6,144 nucleotides of DNA, from contig JAKPMW010000453.1 in assembly GCA_029548715.1 (NCBI GenBank), positions 1-6,144 on the forward strand. Direction: 5' to 3'. Under the pieces are notes generated by a model. That model saw only the letters and a list, made by a program, of their open reading frames with translations, did not search any database and had not been told where the DNA came from. Below, one piece after another: positions 1-5,456 of this stretch. The stretch comes from Spirochaetota bacterium. Lineage in GTDB: Bacteria; Spirochaetota; JAGLSM01; JAKPMW01. The position numbers were made by a program, and so were the translations under genes. Positions within the stretch are counted from its first letter, which is position 1. Every line of letters starts with the position of its first letter.

Positions 1-1
1 G

Positions 2-586
2 GGCGGGGATTTTTCCGAACCGGTGACCCAGCATACCAGACGCTTTATCCGCTGTTTCTGGGCCCTCGACCGGGGACTGGCCAATGCTCGGCATTATCCG
101 GCCATCTCCTGGCTGGAGTCGTACAGTGAATATGTGGACGAAATCCAGGACTGGTGGACTGAGATTGATCCGGACTGGCGCAGCCAGCGGGATCATGCGC
201 TCGAGATCCTTCAGCGGGAAGACCGGCTGCAGCAGATCGTCAAGCTGGTCGGGCCGGACGCTTTGCCGGATGCCCAGCGCCTGATTCTCCTGACGGCCGA
301 TCTTCTCAAGAATGCTTTTTTGCAGCAAAATTCATTTGATGCCAATGACATGTATGCGGTTCCGCAACGGCAGGTGCTCATGCTGCGGGCCCTGCTTGAT
401 TTTCACCTGCACGCCGAGCGGGTCATCAAGCGGGGCGTGCCCATTGGCCGGGTACGGGACTGCCCCCAGCTTGACAGTCTCCGGCGGATGAAATCGACGG
501 TTTCAAACGATGAGGCCGGAGCCATAGAAGAGATACGCCAGTCTGTCATTGCGGCACTGGCCAGACTTGAGGGGGATTTCGCATGA
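2..586 (+). CDS. atpA: V-type ATP synthase/ATPase subunit A, C-terminal part (5' end outside window)
   Basis: This is the catalytic (ATP-hydrolysing) subunit of the V1/A1 head. The open frame runs in from the left edge and 194 residues are visible, about the last third of a protein usually near 580-590 residues. The first visible residues, GGDFSEPVTQHTRR, followed by FWALD, match the conserved block after the nucleotide-binding domain of A subunits. Next come the helical C-terminal domain segments HYPAISWLESYSEY, VGPDALPDAQRLIL and LKNAFLQQNSFDANDMY, all typical of the family. The P-loop lies upstream of the window. An in-frame GTG at 23 is internal and should not be taken as the start. The stop overlaps the ATG of subunit B (ATGA, 583-586), indicating translational coupling. 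The family call is very secure. Confidence 0.96.
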   Translation, partial: GGDFSEPVTQHTRRFIRCFWALDRGLANARHYPAISWLESYSEYVDEIQDWWTEIDPDWRSQRDHALEILQREDRLQQIVKLVGPDALPDAQRLILLTADLLKNAFLQQNSFDANDMYAVPQRQVLMLRALLDFHLHAERVIKRGVPIGRVRDCPQLDSLRRMKSTVSNDEAGAIEEIRQSVIAALARLEGDFA

Positions 587-1965
587 GCCAGATGGTGTAC
601 CGCGGTCTGACAGTCATCAATGGTCCCCTGATCGTGGTTGAGCGTACACGGGGTGTGGGGTACGGGGAGCTTGTCCGGATTCGGGACAGTGGGGGAAACG
701 AACGGACCGGGCAGGTCCTTGAAGTCTCCACCCATGCGGCCGTGGTCCAGGTCTTCGGCGGGACGGCAGGGCTGACCCAGTCTGCAACGGAGTGTGTCTT
801 TACCGGGAGTGCCCTCAGGATTCCCGTTTCCCGCTCCATGCTGGGGCGCGTGTATACCGGGCTTGGGCTGCCCCGGGATGGTGCCCCGCTTCATCTTGAT
901 GGTGAGATGCGGGATATCAATGGCAACCCGATCAACCCCTGGTCCCGGGTCTACCCGCGCGACTGCATCCAGACTGGAATCTCTGCCATTGACGGGATGA
1001 CGACCCTGATTCGGGGGCAAAAGCTCCCCATTTTTTCCGGAAACGGCTTGCCGCATAACAGGCTGGCCGCCCAGATCACGAGACAGGCCAGGATCCGTTC
1101 AGCGGATGAGGAGTTTACCATCGTGTTTTGCGCGATGGGGATCAAGCATGATGTGGCGCAGTTTTTTGTCCGCTCGTTTGAGGAGAGTGGCGTGCTTGAC
1201 AGGGTTGCCATGTTTCTCTCCCTGGCGGATGACCCGACCATGGAGCGGCTTGTCACCCCGCGCTCGGCGCTGACCCTGGCCGAACATCTGGCCTTCGACT
1301 GCAATATGCACGTTCTCGTTGTGATGACGGATATGACCAATTACTGCGAAGCCCTGCGCGAAATCGCTATTGCCAAGGGCGAAATCCCTTCCCGGAAGGG
1401 GTACCCCGGATATCTCTACAGTGACCTTTCCACTCTCTACGAGCGGGCCGGGAAAATTCGCGGTTCAGCCGGTTCGATCACCCAGGTGCCCATCCTGACC
1501 ATGCCCTCGGATGATATTTCACACCCTGTTCCGGACCTGACCGGATACATCACCGAAGGCCAGATAGTCCTTGATCGTGAACTCTTCGGAAAATCGGTCT
1601 ATCCGCCCATTGCCGGTCTGCCCTCATTGTCCCGCCTGATGAAGGACGGGATTGGTGAGGGGGCGACCCGTGAGGACCATCCAGCCCTGGCCAGCCAGCT
1701 CTTTGCGGCCTACTCGAGGGTCAAGGATGTACGCAGCCTGGCTGCGGTCATTGGCGAGGAGGAGCTTTCCGTTCTTGACAAGCAGTATCTGCGCTTTGGC
1801 GACACCTTTGAGCGGGACGTCCTGACCCAGGGCGAGCATGAAGACAGGAGCATTGACGAGACACTTGACCGTGGCTGGCGGGCCCTCTCCGTCCTGCCCC
1901 GGGATGAGCTTGTCCGGGTCAGCAGGGAGCAGATCGAACGGTATCTTCCCGAGGGGGGTGGCTGA
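583..1965 (+). CDS. atpB: V-type ATP synthase/ATPase subunit B
   Basis: This is the non-catalytic subunit that alternates with A in the A3B3 head and completes the nucleotide site at the A/B interface. At 460 residues it has the normal family length. An N-terminal beta-barrel covers about residues 1-75. The block IQTGISAIDGM starts near residue 129. The loop at the P-loop position is the degenerate SGNGLPHN (152-159) expected for B, not a Walker A. Other family blocks are DMTNYCEALREIA, KGYPGYLYSDLSTLYERAGKI split over about residues 272-292, SITQVPILTMPSDD from about 298, and ELFGKSVYPPI. Arg351 in PSLSRLMKDG sits where the arginine finger contributing to the catalytic site is expected. The start ATG overlaps the subunit A stop by 4 nt and is preceded by GAGGGGG at 569-575, 7 nt away. 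The stop overlaps the subunit D start by 1 nt. Confidence 0.97.
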   Translation: MSQMVYRGLTVINGPLIVVERTRGVGYGELVRIRDSGGNERTGQVLEVSTHAAVVQVFGGTAGLTQSATECVFTGSALRIPVSRSMLGRVYTGLGLPRDGAPLHLDGEMRDINGNPINPWSRVYPRDCIQTGISAIDGMTTLIRGQKLPIFSGNGLPHNRLAAQITRQARIRSADEEFTIVFCAMGIKHDVAQFFVRSFEESGVLDRVAMFLSLADDPTMERLVTPRSALTLAEHLAFDCNMHVLVVMTDMTNYCEALREIAIAKGEIPSRKGYPGYLYSDLSTLYERAGKIRGSAGSITQVPILTMPSDDISHPVPDLTGYITEGQIVLDRELFGKSVYPPIAGLPSLSRLMKDGIGEGATREDHPALASQLFAAYSRVKDVRSLAAVIGEEELSVLDKQYLRFGDTFERDVLTQGEHEDRSIDETLDRGWRALSVLPRDELVRVSREQIERYLPEGGG

Positions 1966-2573
1966 TGGCGGGCTATGCACCGACCAAGAGCGTCCTCCTG
2001 CAGGTACGGCGGACCCTCTCCTTTGCGCGGGAGGGGCATGACCTGCTTGAGCAAAAGCGTGAATTTTTGGTCATGGAACTGATGCACTATGTCAACCGCG
2101 TGAGGATTCTCGAGAAGGAATTTTTGCTGGAAAACGCAAGCCTGCGCGAAACCTACGGACGGGCACTTTTTCATGGCGGAATCCGCCCCCTGATCGAAAG
2201 CGGCCGGAGTGTGCGGCCGTCCTGGCGCATTTTCATCAGGGAGACGCCGGTGATGGGCCTCAATCTTCCTGAAGCGAGAGTGGAAGACGAGGGGAAACCA
2301 TCCTTCCCGGCGGGGATGGATGGCGGGGCTGCCTTCGATGAACTGGCACATGCTGTCCGGGAGCTCATGTCAACCCTGGTCGAGCTGGCAGCGGTCAAGA
2401 CGGCTGTCTGGCAGTTGGCACGGGAGGTCAAAAAGACGCAGCGCAGGGTCAATGCACTTGACCGGATCGTGATACCGGACAATGAAGCGATGGAAAAGCA
2501 TATTCAGGACGTCTTGGAAGAAAGCGAACGCGCTGCCTTCTTCGTCCAGAAACGACTGAGGGATACACGATGA
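1965..2573 (+). CDS. atpD: V-type ATP synthase/ATPase subunit D (central shaft)
   Basis: Subunit D forms the long antiparallel coiled coil of the rotor shaft that turns inside A3B3. The 202 residues match the usual length. The N-terminal block PTKSVLLQVRRTLSFAREGHDLLEQKRE and the C-terminal block TQRRVNALDRIVIP, followed by an Arg/Glu-rich helix ending ESERAAFFVQKRL, are the two family signatures and form the paired helices. The middle (about residues 65-125) is the less conserved globular part. ATG overlaps the stop of subunit B in TGATG, with a G-rich Shine-Dalgarno (GAGGGGGGTGG, 1951-1961) just before it. The stop overlaps the next ATG by 4 nt. A-B-D order is common in bacterial and archaeal V/A operons. 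Subunits I and K do not follow here, so they must be upstream or elsewhere. Confidence 0.96.
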   Translation: MAGYAPTKSVLLQVRRTLSFAREGHDLLEQKREFLVMELMHYVNRVRILEKEFLLENASLRETYGRALFHGGIRPLIESGRSVRPSWRIFIRETPVMGLNLPEARVEDEGKPSFPAGMDGGAAFDELAHAVRELMSTLVELAAVKTAVWQLAREVKKTQRRVNALDRIVIPDNEAMEKHIQDVLEESERAAFFVQKRLRDTR

Positions 2574-2808
2574 GTCTTCTGGGGAAAATCCAGTCACGGG
2601 GCATATTTGAGCGCATCCTGCTGGTTGTTGACGGTTCAGCAGCCGGAGCGCGGGCGGCCAAATTTGCCATCATCATGGCACGGCAGGGTGGTGCCGAGCT
2701 CTTTGCCATCTCTGTTGTTGATACGGCAACCATTCGCGAGCTTGAACTCTCGCGGATCTTTGTCGAGGAAGAGGGCCGTGAGTATGAGCGCAGTCTTGAA
2801 GAAGACGC

Positions 2809-2815
2809 AAAAAAC
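2809..2815 (+). other. Slippery heptamer A_AAA_AAC at the usp frame change
   Basis: In the incoming frame the codons are GCA AAA AAC, so the seven bases read A AAA AAC, the X XXY YYZ pattern that allows both tRNAs to slip back one base. Slippage here enters exactly the frame in which the rest of the UspA domain is encoded. Against a programmed event, the upstream purine stretch GAAGAAG is only a weak Shine-Dalgarno-like stimulator, and I see no strong hairpin within about 10 nt downstream. A six-A run is also a usual place for indels and base-call errors. Confidence 0.45.
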
Positions 2816-3050
2816 ACCTGCACCACATTGCCGGTCTGGCCGAGTCGAAGAAATGCCGGATTGAGACAGTGCTCGAGCGGGGGTCAGTCTATGGCCGGAT
2901 CGTCGAGTTTGCCATGGAAAAGCGGATCGACCTGATTGTGATCGGGGGCGAGGTTGGCCAGGACCGGGGCAGTTCGCGGGACAGGGCCTCGCTGGAATAC
3001 CTGCGGGTCTTGCGGGAAGCGCGCCAGTCCGTCCTTTTTGTCAAGGATCC

Positions 3051-3072
3051 GGATGTGGATGTGGATGTGGAT
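3051..3072 (+). repeat. Hexamer tandem repeat GGATGT, about 3.7 copies, in the end of usp
   Basis: Three perfect copies of GGATGT (3051-3068) are followed by GGAT; a related GGATCC precedes them. They encode an acidic alternating DVDVDVD tail just before FKKL and the stop. This tail lies beyond the last core strand of the UspA fold (VLFVK), so copy number can change in frame without harming the domain. Such short repeats are prone to replication slippage. Confidence 0.85.
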
Positions 3073-3083
3073 TTCAAAAAACT

Positions 3084-3803
3084 CTAACCCCTGCGGCTGC
3101 GAAATCCGTGAGCGAGCGGGACCGGTCCCCGGCTGCGCCATTCGACCCTGGTAAACGTGTTGTTGCCTGTGACGAGATGGTCAATCAGCTCGACCCCGAT
3201 GCAACCCAGCATGGCTTCGACATGGAGCGAAAGCATGACATCCTGCTCACTTGGAGAGCATTCTCCCGAGGGATGGTTGTGTGCCAGGATCACTCCGGCC
3301 GAGTTGACCATCAGGCAGCTCCTGGCCAGGCGCCTCATGTCCAGATCACAGCCCGCCGGGCGCCGTTTTGCTGCAACCTCATCGCAGAGAAGGACATGGC
3401 TCCGGTTGTCAAGATGCAGAGCCAGAATGGTTTCGCAACTGTCCAGGGGCATGCGTTCGCGGATGAAGGACCATGCATCATTGGGTGAGATGATGCAGCT
3501 TCCCTTTTCTTCGCTGCGCAGCGTCATCCGCCTGCCCAGTTCCATTCCCCCAAGAATGGCAGTACAGCGGGCACTGCCTATCCCGCGGGTGTTCATCAGT
3601 TCTCCGGGATGTGTCCGGTAGAGCCCGAGGAGGGAGCCCTGCACCTTTTCAAGGAGCCGGGCCGCGATTGCGCAGGCCGGGTCATTGGCGCTGCCACTGC
3701 CGATGATGGCGGTCAGCAGCTCGATGTCTGACAGCCCGGCCGGTCCCAGACGGAAAAGCCGTTCGCGGGGACGTTGTTCGTTGATTGACCATATGGTGTT
3801 CAT
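3084..3803 (-). CDS. radC: RadC-family (JAMM/MPN+ domain) protein, divergent
   Basis: The 239-residue protein has the two RadC parts. Residues about 9-95 carry RPRERLFRLGPAGLSDIELLTAIIGSGS and a helix-hairpin-helix (NTRGIGSARCTAILGGMELGRR). Residues about 105-225 form the JAMM domain. The metal motif HxH-x7-S-x2-D is intact: His175, His177, Ser185 and Asp188 within HNHPSGECSPSEQD, followed by LIDHLVTG. The family is widespread; a DNA-repair role has been doubted and the biochemical function is unsettled. Oddities: the usual G(T/S)V...HPRE segment before the motif is replaced by KRRPAGCDLDMRRL, and the C-terminus has a short basic extension. The ATG at 3803 fits the family start; a G-run about 10 nt upstream is a weak Shine-Dalgarno. 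The stop overlaps that of usp by 4 nt, convergent. The symbol is given by family membership, not proven function. Confidence 0.92.
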   Translation of the reverse strand: MNTIWSINEQRPRERLFRLGPAGLSDIELLTAIIGSGSANDPACAIAARLLEKVQGSLLGLYRTHPGELMNTRGIGSARCTAILGGMELGRRMTLRSEEKGSCIISPNDAWSFIRERMPLDSCETILALHLDNRSHVLLCDEVAAKRRPAGCDLDMRRLARSCLMVNSAGVILAHNHPSGECSPSEQDVMLSLHVEAMLGCIGVELIDHLVTGNNTFTRVEWRSRGPVPLAHGFRSRRG

Positions 3804-3807
3804 GCAA

Positions 3808-3846
3808 GGGTAACCCCCGGGAGGGGGCCGGGGTTCCCGCTTTTTT
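3808..3846 (+). terminator. Plus-strand intrinsic terminator just upstream of radC
   Basis: A strong GC hairpin forms from GGG (3808-3810), AACCCC (3812-3817) and GG (3819-3820) on the left and CC, GGGGTT and CCC (3828-3838) on the right, with single-base bulges at T3811 and C3818 and a 7-nt loop. GC and then six T (3841-3846) follow. The T run is on the plus-strand side only, so it would stop rightward transcripts, although no plus-strand gene ends nearby. On the minus strand the same hairpin would sit in the radC leader and hold the G-run that could act as its Shine-Dalgarno. Confidence 0.6.
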
Positions 3847-3851
3847 ACGTC

Positions 3852-3872
3852 TTTATACTGCCGGTACCGGCA
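3852..3872 (-). promoter_or_regulatory. Perfect 14-bp palindrome and weak -10-like element upstream of radC
   Basis: Positions 3859-3872 read TGCCGGTACCGGCA, a perfect inverted repeat with no spacer. On the minus strand it is followed one base later by TATAAA (3857-3852), a plausible -10 about 50 nt before the radC start. No good -35 hexamer lies 16-18 nt further upstream (TACCAT at 17 nt is poor). The palindrome would lie in the promoter spacer, a typical operator place. It could equally be a chance GC palindrome in the 98-bp gap. Confidence 0.3.
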
Positions 3873-3901
3873 TCATGGTACGATACACATCCAGGGCGGT
3901 C

Positions 3902-5080
3902 TCAGAGCGTGTGGCGGGACTTGTGCACGAAGCGGTCGTCTTCGATCTTTGCCCGGTCATCATACAGAAGATGTCCGAGGAGTGCGTCCAGATGTTCCTC
4001 AAACCAGGCATCCCGTGCAAGGTTGACATTGATTTCGTCAAAAAAGGGCGTTGTCTGGGTGACAAAATTCTGGTGGTAGATCGAGAGGATTTCGGACTTG
4101 GTGTATCCCCGCTCGCTGATGATCTGCTCAAGCCAGGCCAGGAAAAACGGTTCACGACTGCGCCGGGCGAGATGCTCAAACCAGTGTGCGAGGGCTGCCG
4201 GGGCCGAGGGGCGCTTGTGCAGGGCCTCGAGCATCCGGGCCGCGGAGATAAGGAGGCGGGTCCCGCTCAGGATGAGGAAGACGGATACGACAAAGTGGAG
4301 AGACACATAGGAGGCCATGCAGGCCAGGATGGCAAAGAGGGCCAGGAGTGCATGCCGTCGGGCCGCATGTGCGAGTGCTGCAAATGAAAACGATGCGTAC
4401 TGGCGGGCAATCCGGGACTGTATCCGGGCAACCAGGAGGAGGGCGACGGCCGAGATCCCCGGCAGGGCCAGGGTGAGGGTGATCCAGAGCAGCCGGCGGA
4501 CGATAAAAGGGGAGAAAAAGCTCAGTATGCCCAGGGTCAGCAGCCCGAGGGCAAGGGTGAGTGTTCCGGTACCGATGAGAAAGGCAGCCCTCTTTTCCTT
4601 CTTTTTGCGGATTCCGTTCCAGGCGAGGAGAAACGAACCGATCCAGGCGAGGATGACGCTCCCCCAGGCCAGAAGTTCGACGCTGCCGGTGAGGAAAAAT
4701 CCCGGGATGGAGAGTCCGGCCGAGACCAGGTAGAAAATGACCGTCAGGCGTGAGGCTGTAGCCGGGGATGCTCCCTCATGGGCGTCATCGTCGTGCTCCA
4801 GCTTTTTGAGAAGCTGGCTGCCCTTGTGGGTGATGGCATAGCTGGTTCCGTCATCCATTGCCAGGGCGGCCTGTTCAAGTCTGGCAAGGGCACTGGCGGT
4901 ATGCTCGCGGAGGCTGATCGAAACAAGGCTGCTTTCGAATCCGCGTTCCTCTGCCAGGCCTGTCAGCGTGCCGAGATTGGCCGGGGACTCGGCAAGCCGG
5001 GAGAGGAGGCAGGCTTCAAGTGCTGTCAGTCCTGCTTTTCGGACACGGGAGCGGGCAATCCGCTGGCGGAAGATTTTCAT
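3902..5080 (-). CDS. Six-TM membrane protein with N-terminal winged-helix-like domain; CDF-like core
   Basis: The 392-residue protein starts at ATG 5080. A TTG at 5116 would add 12 residues, and neither start has a clear Shine-Dalgarno. Residues about 15-95 look like a winged helix, ending ARLEQAALAMDDGTSYAITHKGSQLL. An acidic linker follows (HDDDAHEG). Six hydrophobic segments lie near 112-131, 134-154, 165-188, 197-219, 244-262 and 263-283. Their order, the LTGSVELLA stretch and the basic loop RKKKEKR after TM2 resemble cation diffusion facilitators. The expected metal ligands are absent: the TM2 HxxxD place reads VILAW (142-146) and the TM5 place reads AARRH (239-243). The cytoplasmic C-terminus (about 285-392) has many aromatic and acidic residues (e.g. 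FLAWLEQIISERGYTKSEIL) and is not recognisable as the usual CDF tail. The membrane location is secure; the CDF link is an inference, and the substrate is unknown. Confidence 0.75.
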   Translation of the reverse strand: MKIFRQRIARSRVRKAGLTALEACLLSRLAESPANLGTLTGLAEERGFESSLVSISLREHTASALARLEQAALAMDDGTSYAITHKGSQLLKKLEHDDDAHEGASPATASRLTVIFYLVSAGLSIPGFFLTGSVELLAWGSVILAWIGSFLLAWNGIRKKKEKRAAFLIGTGTLTLALGLLTLGILSFFSPFIVRRLLWITLTLALPGISAVALLLVARIQSRIARQYASFSFAALAHAARRHALLALFAILACMASYVSLHFVVSVFLILSGTRLLISAARMLEALHKRPSAPAALAHWFEHLARRSREPFFLAWLEQIISERGYTKSEILSIYHQNFVTQTTPFFDEINVNLARDAWFEEHLDALLGHLLYDDRAKIEDDRFVHKSRHTL

Positions 5081-5155
5081 GATACAAAAATACAGGTCCC
5101 GGCTTGATGCAGGCAAGGCCGCTCTGGAACAAACCAGCGTGCAGGAGGCCTGAGT

Positions 5156-5248
5156 CCGGCTGCGCTGCGGCTTTGCCGGCAGTCCCGGCGCTATTCGAAC
5201 ATCCCTCTTCGCTTCGCTTCAAGGGCTTCGCCTGTTCGTGGCCGGGAC
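5156..5248. repeat. Nested inverted repeats, possible structured leader RNA or dispersed repeat
   Basis: GTCCCGGC (5182-5189) and GCCGGGAC (5241-5248) form a perfect 8-bp inverted repeat around a 51-nt interior. Next to it CCGGC (5156-5160) pairs with GCCGG (5175-5179). The interior holds the pentamer CTTCG at 5207, 5212 and 5226, and a CCCT/AGGG mini-stem. A further direct copy of GTCCCGGC lies at 5096-5103, so on the minus strand the 5248-5241 arm could pair with either of two partners. No T run follows, so this is not an intrinsic terminator. It resembles extragenic repeats in style, but a second genomic copy cannot be shown here. Confidence 0.5.
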
Positions 5249-5394
5249 AAGACGTCCTGTTATTGCCCAAGGCACAGTTCCACGAGGCAGATCATGCAAA
5301 AAGTATATTTGAAAGAGTTTAATCCGGGATTGTTCCCGACTGCGGGTTTGCGCAGGTTCCGGATTGCCCGGATCCGGTGCCCCGCGCGCGCTGC

Positions 5395-5423
5395 TTGTGT
5401 TCATGCTGCCAACCGGGTATACT
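5395..5423 (+). promoter_or_regulatory. Sigma70-like promoter for the ankyrin-repeat gene
   Basis: TTGTGT (5395-5400) as -35 and TATACT (5418-5423) as -10 are separated by exactly 17 nt. The -10 matches consensus at 5 of 6 positions and the -35 at 3 of 6. Initiation near 5430 would leave a leader of about 27 nt containing GGAGGT (5443-5448), 8 nt before the ATG at 5457. Confidence 0.55.
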
Positions 5424-5456
5424 GCGCCAAGGCAGTCCGGGCGGAGGTGGGCAGGT

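Larger units (their letters stand above)
2570..3087 (+). pseudogene. Universal stress protein (UspA family), reading frame broken by a -1 shift
   Basis: The first frame (2570 to about 2814) encodes a UspA-type start: RILLVVDGS (about residues 15-23, the beta1 strand with the conserved Asp), AAKFAIIMARQGGAELFAISVVD, then a helix ending YERSLEEDAK. After the A run at 2809-2814 this frame turns into unrelated residues and stops at 2935. The family resumes one frame back as HLHHIAGLAESKKCRIETVLERG, then FAMEKRIDLIVIGG and a final VLFVK strand, ending at the TAA at 3085-3087. One extra A would restore a 172-residue protein, close to the family norm. The nucleotide-binding motif G-2X-G-9X-G(S/T) is present as GEVG (127-130) and AS (140-141), with Ala for the last Gly. 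The start overlaps the subunit D stop and has GAGGGA at 2558-2563. The gene could be a true mutant, a base-call error or a programmed frameshift. The family call is firm; the status is open. Confidence 0.85.
5081..5456. other. 376-bp intergenic region between the divergent membrane-protein and ankyrin genes
   Basis: No convincing gene is seen. From left to right it holds the leader of the minus-strand gene, two inverted-repeat structures (5156-5248) and an AT-rich patch (about 5296-5324) including TATATTTGAAA. A small hairpin follows (CGGGA 5325-5329 / TCCCG 5334-5338, loop TTGT), and then the ankyrin-gene promoter and Shine-Dalgarno. The AT-rich patch also gives TATACT on the minus strand (5307-5302), a possible -10 for the membrane-protein gene but without a good -35. 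A 60-codon frame from ATG 5294 has GAGG 6 nt upstream but overlaps the ankyrin start and has unremarkable composition, so it is not called. Confidence 0.6.

Noticed and set aside
403..1056. 217-codon minus-strand frame opposite the subunit A/B genes
   Set aside because: It lies antisense to unmistakable ATPase subunit sequence and shows no family features.
3785..4387. 200-codon plus-strand frame opposite the membrane-protein gene
   Set aside because: The minus-strand frame has clear membrane and domain structure; this one is low-complexity Gly/Lys/Glu text, typical of an antisense shadow.
5182..5248. tRNA-like look on the minus strand: 7-8 bp acceptor-like ends and a TTCGAA motif
   Set aside because: The bases flanking TTCGAA do not form a 5-bp T stem, and no D or anticodon arms can be drawn.
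5016..5270. 84-codon minus-strand frame over the inverted repeats
   Set aside because: It overlaps the start of the membrane-protein gene in another frame, and its sequence follows the repeat structure rather than a domain.
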